Shown one piece after another: positions 21,711 through 32,700 of a stretch of DNA of 64,000 nt; the stretch's first letter is position 1; the number at the start of each line of letters is the position of its first letter. Source of the DNA: Raffaelea ambrosiae. Its lineage: Eukaryota; Ascomycota; Sordariomycetes; Ophiostomatales; Ophiostomataceae. The DNA is taken from positions 4,613,869-4,677,868 of the forward strand of contig PCDI01000001.1 of the NCBI GenBank assembly GCA_002778195.1, written 5' to 3'. The position numbers were made by a program, and so were the translations under genes. The notes beneath the pieces were generated by a model, which was not told the DNA's origin, did no database searches, and worked only from the letters and a program-made list of their open reading frames with translations.

Positions 21711-22635
21711 TTTGGGATAATTGGACGGCGTGCCGATGCTATGTTTTCGGGCGTAAATATATCTTTGGTGTCTGTTGGTGCCGGATTCCAAGTCTGTTTG
21801 GCGCCGGGCTTAACTCGTCTGACCGGGGCTTTGCAATGTAACCGCCAAGTGTCGTCGTCTGTTATGGGTGTGCATTCGTACAGATGTCGACGCCTGCCAC
21901 TCCTCCCAAAGGCAATGCGCAATGAGTTGAAAATGGGCCCTCTTTCCTCTTTTCCAGCCATGTAAGTTTATGGGCAAAAAAAAAAATATGAAATTCTGCC
22001 GGGTTTTTTGGTAGCGCAGTTGCGACCGAGCTATGCTCCTTCACCGCCTTTGGGCCCTGGCAGGATGCGCTGGGCCTTCCGCCTTTGGGCCCCGGATGAG
22101 ATAAAATTAAATACAAAATTAAATATTAAAAAAAGAAGCAAGCCTATTAGGCCGAGCCCGGTTTAGTCCGCGTTGCGCGGAAAACACGAGTGCGCTGGTT
22201 CGTTCCAGCAGCTTTTGCAGGTGCGACACCAAACACGACTACTGCTGACTGGAGACCTATTGCTCCCCTGTTGCTTTCGCATTCTTTTTTTGGCTCTCCT
22301 TTGCCTTTCTCTCTCTTCCCCCCTCGAAACATCCCGCAACTATCCGCCATCCGCCCACCGCACCAGCATTTCGCAGCTGTCCATTCATTTCCCAGGTGCG
22401 CTCCTATCGAATATAGACTGACAAGTTTAGTTGTTTCGTTCCAATTGGCCTCTGGCTAACGTGTTTCCTGTGCTTGCCGAAACAGCGCGAAAAAGGAAAA
22501 AAAAATAGGCGACGAAGAAGCATCCCTTTTTCGTCCAACCCGGTTGCCCGATCGCAAAGCATTGCACGCTCTCTGACTCTCTCTCACGTCCACGCTCTCA
22601 CGTCCACGCATCCATTTCTGCGCATACGCACAACC
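21711..22635. other. Divergent promoter region URB2 / MIC10
   Basis: 925 bp between two diverging starts. The 22100-22140 part is AT-rich, and 22250-22400 is CT-rich like a MIC10 leader. A CCAATTGG sequence occurs at about 22440. No gene seen. Confidence 0.5.
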
Positions 22636-23159
22636 ATGTCTACCGAATCGGCTCCTGCTCCACAACGGCCATCGGTCGTGGCCCGGCCTGTCAGCGAGGC
22701 TCTGCTGAACGAGCAGGTACGTTGGAGGTGCTGGATTCAAACCTGGTGCGCTGGTTGATTCTGGGGGAGATTCTCGAGTCGAGGCTCTCGGATCGACTCG
22801 TGATTTATTCTCAAGTTGAAGCTCTTGAACTGATTCCCGGGCCGATCCTGGGATGATTTCGGGTCGATTCCGGACTGGTTGTGGATTGCTTCTGACATCA
22901 TTCACATTTGGTTTTTGAATCGAGCTCTTGGGTTCTTGTTCTTGTGAACAACTGCTAATAAACTCAGTGGGACCACTGCCTGTCCAACCTGGTGATCAAG
23001 TCGGCTCTCGGCCTCGGATTCGGTGTCGTCTTCTCGGTGCTGTTGTTCAAGCGGAGGACGTGGCCGGCTGTGATCGGTGTGGGTTTCGGCGCCGGCCGGG
23101 CGTACGAGGAGTGCAACTCGGCTCTGAAGCAGGCGGCGAAGGACTTCCGGAAGGCATAA
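22636..23159 (+). CDS. MIC10: MICOS complex subunit Mic10
   Basis: Small inner-mitochondrial-membrane protein that bends membrane at crista junctions. Two exons, 22636-22716 and 22968-23159, join in phase 0 (GAG CAG / TGG GAC) to give 90 aa, the usual length. Both hairpin membrane segments carry the family's glycine motifs: GLGFG (residues 42-46) followed by VVFSVLLF, and GVGFGAG (64-70) after the short positive turn KRRTWP. The 251-nt intron is long for this window. The start is supported by the Ser/Pro-rich N-terminus typical of fungal Mic10. The gene is easily missed because each exon is short. Confidence 0.92.
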
Positions 23160-23957
23160 ACGGGGAAAGAAAGCGGGTCACGAGGAAGATGGGGGAGAGG
23201 GGGGGGAGTCAGGCCGCTCACCTGGGGGAGAGATGTGGTGAAAACGCATCGACTGTAAACCATTGGGGGGCATGAAGCGGCAAGAGGACAGAAGAGGAAG
23301 AGAAGAATGCAAGAGAGGCAGCAAGCCAGGGCACTGTGGTGTGCCCCTGTGGTCTCGTTCGCCCTTCTCTCTGCTCGCCCCTCTACCCTCGCCCCCCTTT
23401 AATTGTACAAAAATGTTTCCCTTTTTTTTCTTTTGTTTTCATACACTGAGATGGATTTAGACGGGGTGCTGTCGAGAATACATTTGACATAATCATCAGA
23501 CGACTGTGTGCAAAGAGCTGTGAGAATGGATGACTTGGGCAAAGCTGCGCAAGACGTGGACAGGGCGATCCCGGGCACAAGTGAGCTATGTCTCTGTCCT
23601 TTTCTTGTCCTATTTTGTCCTATCCTAGATCCAACACTGGGACGTTTTACCAAGCAATGTTCAACAAACGCCGATCCGAGCCAAGTGGCTCGCTATATCC
23701 AAAAAAAAATGCAAAACAAAGGGAAATGAAGATGGGCCAGGGCCTTTTTTGATATGCCAGAAAAATGCTGGGCAATCCAAAGCCTCGTGGGTCGAGAATA
23801 TGTGGCAGAGAAATGAAGAGCAAAAAATAAAATAAAAAATAAAAAATAAAAAATAAAAGCAGCATAAACAAGGAGGGGAATACAGAAAAGCAAGAAAAGG
23901 CACATGGCGTAGTTATCCAATCCGAGGCAACATCCAACTCTTCCGCGCACACACACC
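23160..23957. other. Convergent intergenic: MIC10 and Smr-protein 3' ends
   Basis: 798 bp with a short A-rich tract of TAAAAAA-type units at about 23821-23860. No supportable gene. Confidence 0.5.
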
Positions 23958-24038
23958 TCACATGACCACACAGCATTGCTTGAGCAGCTTTGGCAGGCAC
24001 TTGACCACGGCCTGCTCGATCTGTTGCTCCATCTGGTC

Positions 24039-24071
<33 letters not shown>

Positions 24072-24651
24072 TTGGTGCTGCTGTTGGTGCTGGCCGCCGT
24101 GCTGCTGTTGGTTGCTGTTGCTGTAGTTGGGCTGCGCCTGCTGCTGGTAGCCGCCGCCCGAGCCCGAGTGGTACCCGCCCAGGTGGCCCGCCGGCTGCTG
24201 CGACAGCGGCGGCATGCTGCCGACGGCGCCGCCCTGCAGGTTGACGTAGATGCGGCCCTCGTTCTCCTCGGTGGCGAACTGCAGGCCCATCTCGCGGCAC
24301 AGCTTCTCGACGGCCGGCTTGATCTTCTGGACATGGTTGGCGCTGTGGTTGCCGCGGCCGACAATGACGTGCAGGTGCGACTGGTTCTGGGCCTGGGCGG
24401 CGCGGATGCGCTGCGCCAGGATGTTCTCGGCCTCTTCGACAAACTGGCCGTGCAGGTCAATGGTGTCTCCGGCGACGCGGCCGACGGCGTTGTTTTCGCG
24501 GAAGATGTACTCGGAGGCCTGGCGGTTGTAGTCGTCCATGGCGGCCGCGTGCTTCTTGCCCTCGTTGGACAGGGACTTGGCCTCGGCGCCGTCGCCGCGC
24601 TCGTAGGCTTGATGCGACTACATGCGCCCGTCAATAGGAGCGCCTTTGTGA

Positions 24652-24685
<34 letters not shown>

Positions 24686-24909
24686 TCCTCCTGACCTACC
24701 CTGTCAAAACATGAATTCCGCTTGGCGGCCTCTTTGCGGGCGAGGTCGCGGAGACGGTCGTACTCGGCCTCGGCATCGTTGCCGGCGCTGTGGTTGAATG
24801 CTACACGAGATGTTGGTTAGTCGGGTGTTTCCCCCTCTTTTCTATGCAGGCAAGAGAGAAACATACACCGCTCGCCGAGCTGGGTCATGGGAATGGCGGA
24901 AGAAGACAT
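23958..24909 (-). CDS. DUF1771-Smr domain protein with Gln/Asn-rich tail and C-terminal CAAX box
   Basis: Three exons on the minus strand: 24909-24867, 24800-24700 and 24617-23958; introns of 66 and 82 nt; 267 aa. Order: DUF1771 (about residues 15-80, AEAEYDRLRDLARKEAAKRN ... MDDYNRQASEYIFREN), then an Smr domain (about 98-175) with the signature LHGQ (103-106) and the HVIVGRGNHS motif, as in the nuclease/RNA-binding Smr family. A Gln/Asn/Gly-rich low-complexity tail follows, including a run of Asn-Gln dipeptides. The protein ends Cys-Cys-Val-Val-Met, a fit to a farnesyl CAAX box (CVVM), suggesting membrane attachment. The substrate is unknown; the Smr domain suggests RNA or DNA binding or cleavage, which is inference. 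Confidence 0.88.
24659..24686. repeat. (CT)n microsatellite in the second intron of the Smr gene
   Basis: A dinucleotide run of about 13 units lies between a short C-run and the donor-side sequence of the intron. On the gene strand it reads as a GA-rich tract. Confidence 0.85.
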
Positions 24910-25782
24910 GGTTGCCTCTTGTCTGTCAGAACGTCGGCGGATGGCGAGGTCGGCTGGTATATTCGACGTGCACAAGAAGAACAAGCTTAGGACAGAACAA
25001 GTCGAGTCGAGGACGGCACGGAGAGGGTCGGTCTGGCAGAGGACAGGAGGCGAAGAGGGCTGCGTCGGTGTGAAGTTGAGACAGAGCGTCGTCCTGTCAA
25101 GAGAGGTCTCCGAACGAGTACCGCGACACCACTGGGCGATAAAATGCGCCCACTAGCTCGATTTTGGAGCATGCCCACCAGAGGTTGGGGCGTCTGTTGG
25201 CTGGTTGCGTCCCCTGGGTCCCGCTAATTGGCCTCGCTGGACCCCTCAGGCCACAGCTGCTGGCGCCAAGACGCGATTGATTGGGTGGCTGGCAAAAAGT
25301 CGCAAAGCACCGCCAGAAAACTGTGTTTGTCGCAACCCAAGCTGAAAGAGAGAAAAAATATAAAACCCGCCGCGCCAGCGCAAGGAACAGCGACGTCAGT
25401 GGTTGGCCGGCGACGCTAGCACAGAAAAAAAATGCAAAGCCCCCAAAAGAGATCGGCATTGCTCTCAGCTCTGTTGGAGAGCTTGTTAGTAGAAAAAGTA
25501 GTCAAGGCAGCAAGTAGCCAGGGACAGTGCCGAGAAAATGTGTCTCAGTGCCCTTGTCTCTTTATTTTTATTTTTTTTTTGTTCCGAGCATTTTGCATCT
25601 TTCATACAGGATAAAAGTATACGTTCTCGTGAATGGTTACGGTGAAGTCAGGTGAAAGCAGCAGATGGAATATATATATATATATATATATGAAGCAGCG
25701 AAATGAAGCAAAGAGAAAGGTGAAACATCTCGCTGAAATCTCGTTGATGCCTCTTCTATTCTGCGGTGTTCTTCGCATTATC
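24910..25782. other. Smr gene promoter and 3' region of the Zn2Cys6 regulator
   Basis: 873 bp. Contains a perfect (TA)n run at 25671-25691, about 90 bp downstream of the regulator's stop codon. No gene supported. Confidence 0.5.
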
Positions 25783-28250
25783 TCACATTGCCACTTCCAT
25801 CGACAAGAGATCGGCCATGTCCAAGCCAGATGGCCGCTGGACAAACATCGCCCACAGATCGTCAAATGGCAGCAATCCATCCAAACCAGCCAAGTCATCC
25901 GACTGGTTGTCGTTCCCGGGGGCGACCTCTGGCTCGGGCATCGTCCATGGGGCTGTCAAAGGCTGCGACAGTCCAGGCGGCTGCTCTGCCTCGGGAGACC
26001 ATACACCGTACTGTATCAGCAACTGCTTCAGGTGGGCCAGAAACTGTGCTGCCACCTGGGAGTGCTGCTGAATGCCCTCGAGCTGGCCGATGGCTTCCAT
26101 CAGCTCTTCCAGCTGGCGGGACCGCTCGTCGTCTTCCGGCAGCTGCTGCCGTTGGCCGTGCTCGCCCTGGTTGCAACACAAATCGGCTGCCAGTACCAGT
26201 GCACCCATAAACATATGGAAGACCATGCCCTGGATCTTCATGTAGTCGGCCGCATGTTCCAGGATGGTGGTGCTGCGGTTGTCACGATTTCGACGGCTGC
26301 TGCTTCTGTGCATCTCCCGATGTGCAGCCAACACCCGTCTGGCCGCCTGCAGTCCGGCCTTGCGCGAGAACGCGTGCAAGGCCGGATCCACGCGAGAAGA
26401 GGAAGAGGAAGAAGAAGCAGGTGTTCCCCCTCCTGTCAGGTACGGATAGTGCAGCTTGCACCGCAGAATGTTGACGTTCAGGTGAAGAAGCAGCCGCTGC
26501 ATGGGGATGTGTGGGTGCATCCGGTCGACACGGTCCGTCCCCGGACTGTCGGCCGTCTCGACACGGAAGAAGGGCGGCAGGCTCTGGACAACAGCCTCGA
26601 GACGGGCATCCAGTCCGACGATGTGCGTGCAGGTCACAACTGCTGGCACGGCTGTGGTCGTGTTTCGAGAATGCAGAGAAACTGCCTGTGTGAGGACGCC
26701 CGTGTTGCTGGGAAAGGAAGACAGCGGGAGGTCGTCGGAGAGGCTGCGCGCCACCTCGGCGATGCGCAGGCGGTGCAGGACATAGGACATGTCCGTCGGC
26801 TCGGTCCAGGGGCGTTCCGTCAGCGTTCCTCCTTCCCCACGGCTGCTGCTGCCGTGCTCGAGATCCTCGTCGTTGATGTGCAGTGGCAAGTTGGACACGA
26901 TCAGCTTGGGCTGGACAAGGTAGATGGCATCCAGTGGTCCTGGCAGTGAATAGTGAGTATTTGGTTATTTTTTTTATTTTTTTTTGGCACGAGGATACGC
27001 AGATGTCTTCTCACCCTGTGCCATGGAAATAATCCAGTCCGTGGCCGTCAGGTACCACCAGACCCGCCGCATCATCTCGCGCGTGATGGGGTCGTAGGCC
27101 ATCGCCGGTGACTCCATCGCCCGCTTGGACACGGCCATGGCTGTGGTCGTGGTCGTGGTGGCATCCAGCCGGTGCAGTCCGAGACTGTGCGACGCCGCCA
27201 CCGCCTCGGTCAGAAGCGCCCGATACCGCGGCGAGAAGGCCTCGATGTGCATGATCAGGAACTGCAGCACCAGCATGGCCTGCAGGTTCTCCACCAGGTG
27301 CGGCTGGCTGCTGCTGCGGCGGCGGTCATGGTCGAGGCAGTCCATGGCGGCGCCGATGGCCACGCCGGCACGCTCGAGGCGGTCCTTGATGAGGACCAGG
27401 GAGCCACCGCGCGGTGGGTGGCTCCCGGGGTTGTCGGGGTTGACGGGGTCTTCTGGCAGCGGCGCGAGGATGATGCCAACGGCGACAAAGGCTAGAACGA
27501 GAGCCAGGCCGCGGGGCACCTCTCCTTCGGCTTGGGGGGAGGAACACCCCACTTGGTCGTAGATGATGTCAATGAGCTGCAGAGCATGTGGCTCGTAGAC
27601 GATGTGCTGGAAGGGCCCGACGTAGTCCTGGTAGACCTGGAACATCTGGAGCACCTCGGGCTTGGGCGGGAGCTTGATCTGGTGCGTTGCTCTCGGAGGT
27701 GCATCGGAAGAGGGAGAGACACAGACCACAAGATCCGTGGTCAACACACGTCGCTGATGCAACAGTCAGCTGGATGCATAGTTCGGATATGTGAGTCGGT
27801 CGAAATTTTTACCAGAACGCTGTCACTTGTCGAAGCCTTCACGGGCTGGAGGACACATGGGACCCGGAGGGTGTTCGGTGCGGGCACATCGGCACATGTC
27901 CTCGGGGCGGAGAAGACAGTGCCGTTGGCCAGCTCCATCTGGTGGTTCCTGCTTGGGTCAGAATGCCCATGGTTGCCGCTGCTGTTGCTTTGCGCTTCGT
28001 GGATGTAGGCTTCCACGCGATCCAGCCGGGCCAAGATGCTGTCCAGGGATGTCGCAGACCCGGATGTCACCTGTGTCGCCTGTGCCGCCTGCCTTGGCTG
28101 CCGGACGCCTCTTCGACTCCGGGCCGAAGGCGGAAGAGACTGCTGCCGGCACTCGAGCGACCGGGTGACGCAGTTGACGCACGGTTTCTGTCTGTCGCAT
28201 TTGAGCTTCCGCTGCCGGCACGAGAGACAGGCCTTGGCATGCACGAGCAT
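25783..28250 (-). CDS. Zn2Cys6 fungal transcription factor with Fungal_trans domain
   Basis: Nuclear DNA-binding regulator. Three exons on the minus strand: 28250-27813, 27753-27015 and 26939-25783; introns of 59 and 75 nt; 777 aa. The N-terminal binuclear zinc cluster has Cys at residues 8, 11, 18, 24, 27 and 34 (C-x2-C-x6-C-x5-C-x2-C-x6-C) with the basic stretch RQRKLKC. The Fungal_trans (middle homology) domain spans the exon 2/3 junction, with AVAASHSLGLHR, RRVWWYLTATDW, and a PLDAIYLVQP...LPLHIND block that appears only after splicing. The Asp-rich C-terminus may be an activation region. The frame continues 82 codons upstream of 28250 with further Met codons, so the start is a choice based on the usual N-terminal position of the cluster. 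It is divergent from an O-methyltransferase, a possible target. Target genes are unknown. Confidence 0.85.
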
Positions 28251-28868
28251 CTTTTTGCGGTGGAACGAACGAATTGTACACCCCTTGAAAACACCTTGGA
28301 GGAGCTGCTCAGCTTTTGTCCACGGATCCGCGGTAATTTCGTAGATGAGAACCACCGTTGACAAGAAACGTTGACAGCAAACGTTGAAGACGGGTCGGCC
28401 ATTTGGAGAGGGCGGTGGCATGTAAGACAAACAGCCAAATGTCCGAGTTCGGCAAGTGCCGCGGACCCACGGAGCCGCGGACATCTCAACCTTCAACCCG
28501 CGAACCCGAGGAGGCTTGACGACACCAAAATGGGTTGTCAGAGTTGTAGGGCTGTGTGTCTATATATATTGGGTCGAGGTCAAGATTTTGCAGGTTTTCT
28601 GTCGGGGATTGTCTCTGTGATACCGAGCCGTCCCACCCGGTCTTGTTTCCTCTTCAGCAACCTGTTTCTGCATATACACGCACAACCTACCTCCCGTGCC
28701 ATTCTCCTTCCAACAGACACTGGATATACTACTGGATATAGTTCCGGACATCACTGTATATCACCGAATATCACTGGGTATCGCTGAATATCTGGATAGC
28801 ACTGGCTAGCATCGAATATCACTGTATATATCACTCGATATACACATCTCCTCATACATCACGCAGCC
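28251..28868. promoter_or_regulatory. Divergent promoter between the Zn2Cys6 regulator and the O-methyltransferase
   Basis: 618 bp shared by the two genes. A TATATATATT sequence lies at about 28559. The segment 28720-28850, just before the O-methyltransferase ATG, is a diverged tandem repeat of about 10-12 bp units of the type GAATATCACTG. Binding sites cannot be assigned. Confidence 0.5.
28720..28850. repeat. Diverged short tandem repeat upstream of the O-methyltransferase
   Basis: At least eight imperfect copies of a motif near GAATATCACTG / TGGATATACT run to within about 20 bp of the start codon, so the tract is likely part of the leader or core promoter. Confidence 0.75.
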
Positions 28869-29660
28869 ATGTCCTCCCTCGCGACGACCGCCCCAATGGA
28901 CGCCGTCCTCCGCCCGGACAACTTCCGCCTCGCCCCGCGCTTCGACGCCGATGCCCAAGCCGCCTTTGTAGACCATGCCCGGTCCTCGATGCGCGCCCAG
29001 ACCGTGCTCGAGGTCGGCACGCTGGGCGGGTACGCGGCGCTGTGGCTGGTGGCTGTGGCGGGCGCGGCGGTGACGAGCATCGAGGCGGATGCCCATCACC
29101 ACGCGGTGGCGGTGGAGAATGTTGCGTGGGGGTCCGACGAAGGCGAAGCCGACGGCGGAGCCGACGGCGACGGCGACGCCACCCCAGGGGCCAACAGCAC
29201 ACCGGCCGCCACCTCAGGGGCCAACAGCACACCGGGAGCCGCCACCCCAGGGGACAACAGCACACCGGGGGCCGACACCACCCCAGAAAGTCGTGGACGG
29301 GTGCACGTCCTCCATGGCCGGGCGGAAGACGTCATGCCGGCCCTGATCCAGCAAGGGCGCCGGTTTGACATGGTGTTCATCGACGCCGACATGGAGGGCC
29401 AGGACCGGCAGTTCGACTGGGCGGTGCAGTTGACGCGGCCCGGGGGCTGTGTCTGGCTGGACGACGTGGTGGCGTCGATGATCCAGGACGGGTACGGGGT
29501 GGCCGACCACACCCACAACAAAGAAACGATCCTGGACCGGATCGGGCGGGACGAGCGGGTGCAGGCCGCCACGCTGGTGCCGACGGCGGTGTGCCACCCG
29601 ATGGTGGCGCATCCGGTGTTCAACGGCTTCCTCCTGGCCATGGTGCAGGGACACCACTAG
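28869..29660 (+). CDS. Class I SAM-dependent O-methyltransferase with an internal repeat insertion
   Basis: Caffeoyl-CoA/catechol-type small-molecule O-methyltransferase family (O-methyltransferase family 3). Single exon, 263 aa. Visible features: SAM-binding VLEVGTLGGYAALWL (residues about 50-65), an acidic ribose-binding end in SIEAD, HGRAEDVMP, the metal/substrate loop MVFIDADMEGQ, and GGCVWLDDVV. Between the SIEAD strand and RVHVLHG lies a repetitive insertion of about 45 residues rich in Gly, Ala, Asn, Ser, Thr and Pro (29150-29295), not typical of the family. The start at 28869 (gcagccATGt) is supported by the compact N-terminus. The stop is 10 bp before the assembly gap. The methyl acceptor cannot be told. 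Confidence 0.85.
   Translation: MSSLATTAPMDAVLRPDNFRLAPRFDADAQAAFVDHARSSMRAQTVLEVGTLGGYAALWLVAVAGAAVTSIEADAHHHAVAVENVAWGSDEGEADGGADGDGDATPGANSTPAATSGANSTPGAATPGDNSTPGADTTPESRGRVHVLHGRAEDVMPALIQQGRRFDMVFIDADMEGQDRQFDWAVQLTRPGGCVWLDDVVASMIQDGYGVADHTHNKETILDRIGRDERVQAATLVPTAVCHPMVAHPVFNGFLLAMVQGHH
29182..29289 (+). repeat. In-frame minisatellite inside the O-methyltransferase gene
   Basis: Imperfect units encoding GANSTP/GDNSTP blocks occur three times, spaced by about 30-36 bp, followed by a GADTTP variant. The unit lengths keep the reading frame. Confidence 0.85.
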
Positions 29661-29672
29661 GCGATGGGGGGG

Positions 29673-29782
29673 NNNNNNNNNNNNNNNNNNNNNNNNNNNN
29701 NNNNNNNNNNNNNNNNNNNNNNNNNNNNNNNNNNNNNNNNNNNNNNNNNNNNNNNNNNNNNNNNNNNNNNNNNNNNNNNNNN
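29673..29782. other. Assembly gap (110 N)
   Basis: A run of Ns directly preceded by a G-run and followed by a C-run. The true length and content are unknown. Confidence 0.99.
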
Positions 29783-32700
29783 CCCCCCTCTCTTACCCCC
29801 TTTCGACAGCGCCGTCATCCACGTGGCTTTCGTTGCCATTGCAACTTGTCGTGTCCACTGCCCATATGGTATATTTCAAACTCTAGTGAGGGAGGAGCAT
29901 GTTGGAAGTGGATCGGCCATGTGGTCTCGTATCTTTAATGTAAAGTTTTTTTTTTTTGTCCAATCTCTGAAACGTCTTGTATCAGTTATCGTGAAGAAAA
30001 GACAAAAAAGTGGTCGACTGTTCACATACACAGTAATATTAGCATCATACATTTCGCAATCCGGGTCATGTGTCGTCACGGAGTAACTAACTAGTTACTA
30101 CGGTACAGGCATATTTCATTTCCCTCTGATATGGCATCTCTTGCTGCTACGTAGGCCCCCGTCACCAGACCAGAATAGCCAGGGCAGCGTCACTTCGGGG
30201 CATATGCACTATGCAATGGCAATCCGGGAAAGCTGCTTCTAGAAATACTGGGTCCCTTTGTCTGTACGCCGTACTATGGAAATCCTTTTCTTCGCATTTT
30301 TCTCTTGATTTCGTTAATCTCCCAGGTGCCCGTAAAATTTGGCCTGCGCCAGGGGGTGTTCCCAGACCCAATGGGGGCCTAATCAAAATAAATATGGTTT
30401 CCTGGGGTCGCATTGCATACGGAGCTTAACCTGCTTTCTCCCCTACTAGTAAGCTACTTTGTACGAGTACACAGGCACAGCTTAGGCTAGGCTTGGCTTA
30501 CCAAATAAATCATAGAAAGGAATGGGTACACGGTACGAGTACACAGGTAGGGGGGGTTGTTCTTATGCACTCTCTCGCCAAAACGGCAGCTTTGTGGGAG
30601 ACCATAACCCCCTTTGCCCTGCACCAAGCAGGATGTCTGTCCGACACGGCTGTTTACGAGCAACGAAAGAGCAACGAGCATGTCGCCCTGCAGTGGTGAT
30701 GCCACTTTTGTGCATTTTTTTTGTGTGTGTCTCGTTTGCTGCGAAACCCTGGTTCTCGCCAAACACGGCTCCTTCCACCCCCCTTCTCATCTTGGCGAGA
30801 CAGACGAGGGGGGGGGGCAGTGGCAGGCTTCCAGAAGAGACTGACGTGATGATGGGAGGGAAAGGGAAACAGGGGGCCGAGTCCACGGAGATGCTTTGTA
30901 CATGGAGGGCAGTAATACTCGTACACCGTGTAAAAGGGATGCATAGCAAGAATCAGACTCACCGCTCACCGAATCGGGCTTGCTGTTCGGTATGGGAAAT
31001 GCGGTGACAAAAATACCGACACGCTTGTGTATGCAATGCGACCCTGCTCCATACACGGTAATGCTGAAGCCTTGCTGTTGATTTCGTGATGCGTATGGGC
31101 GTATTTCGCTTAGAGCGTATGCAGGTATTTTTAACAAAAATTAAAATAAAATAAAACGCAATAGGAAAGACAATAGAAAGTCAATAGAAGGTTGCGACAC
31201 TACATGGTAATTTCCATGGCGGGCCTGGAGCAGGGGTGACGATGCAAAACCACATGGCAAGCATCAGGGCCGGGGTGCGTCACAGGTCTGTGTCTCGAGG
31301 AAGAATGCTCGGCGTCGAAGCAATGTCAACGGGTCTGCTTGTCTGTTGTCGTCATCGTCTGTGACAAGAGTCTCCCAGCAGGCTGGCAACCACCCCTAGC
31401 GGCCAGTCACCGGTGATTCGTCCCAAGTCGTAGAAACGGTCGCCTCAGAACGAATAACTGTTGGATCATCACAACGGGCGGGCTACGGTCGATCAGGCTG
31501 CGGGATCCCCCCCAACCCGGGGCAGAAGACGGGTGGTGGAAGACCAAAGAAGAGCCAGGCAAAGTGCATCCAGTGTTTGCGGAGTAGAGAGAGCGCGCCG
31601 GCTCGCCCAGGCAGGTGGACCAGAGCGTTCAAGAAGAAAAGGAGACAGTGAGACAATGGAGACGATGGAGACGATGGAGACAGTGAGGAATGGCTATATT
31701 GAAACTCGATAAGGGGAATATCAAGGGAGCATCAGAGCATAACACTATGAGCCCCCCGCTTGGTTGAGCCGGGCCAGACAAGGTTGTGGGAGGGACACGG
31801 GAGGATGCCAGCGTATGCTGTCATAGATACACCATGGTGAAGCAAGGAAGACGAGAGAACAAGCATGCCTGTCCGAAAGGCCTGTCCACACACAGACATT
31901 GCATAGAACGGACCCGCATGATGGCTAAAGGAAGGGTGTTTCAAGGCTGAGGGTGGGAGTTTGGGGGGGTTTGGGAATGGACAAGGAAGTCCGAACATGA
32001 ACATTAGAAACATCAAAAAACGGCGTGCAGATCGCAAGGGAGAGGGTTCTCGGCAAAAAGGAGGCTCGCTGGTCTCTGGTCGTGTCGCGAGGCAGAAATG
32101 GCAATTAGACGTCGAGACGAAACATAGGCGGGACGCACGGGAGCGACGGCAGAATGGGAAAAGCAAACAAAGACATTTTGCGGATTTTATATGTCTGTTT
32201 TTTTTGGGGGGGGGGGAGTGTCTCTTCTTTTCTGGTTTGTCGCTTTTCTTTGTTTTTGGTGCTCTTCCCTCCGGTTCGCCGTTGTCAGATGTCTTATTTT
32301 TTCGCACTGGCGTTCCCCCCTATTCTTCTTTTCTTTTTCCTTTCGTCTGGCCTGATTTTTGTCTGTTCTTGTCAGTAGTGCCGTTTTCTGCTGGGGGCTC
32401 GTCTTCTAGGCACCCGTTCTTGGGCCTGTTCGCATCTCTCTGTTCACTGGCTAGATCTCTCGTATCTGGTTGGCATCGGACTACGCGTATGGCATTTGGC
32501 TGGCTCTGGCCACTGTATCTGGGCCCTGTCTCTCCAACGAATCGAATCGTATGGATCGCATCTTCATCTGTCCCGGCCTACCCTGCCATTCCGACATATA
32601 CGAATGAGCATTGCCGAGAAGTGCACCCAGCACATCCCTCGCCCTGCGAGCACGTACTATGTATCTTACGGTAGCGCCGTGCAGCTTGCAGCGTGCAGCG

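Noticed and set aside
22717..22967. Possible box C/D snoRNA in the MIC10 intron (GATGAT and CTGA present)
   Set aside because: The box C match is poor, there is no terminal stem and no identifiable guide sequence.
23693..24634. 313-codon Ser/Thr/Arg-rich frame overlapping the Smr gene
   Set aside because: Same-strand shifted frame; the Smr frame has the domain and consistent splicing.
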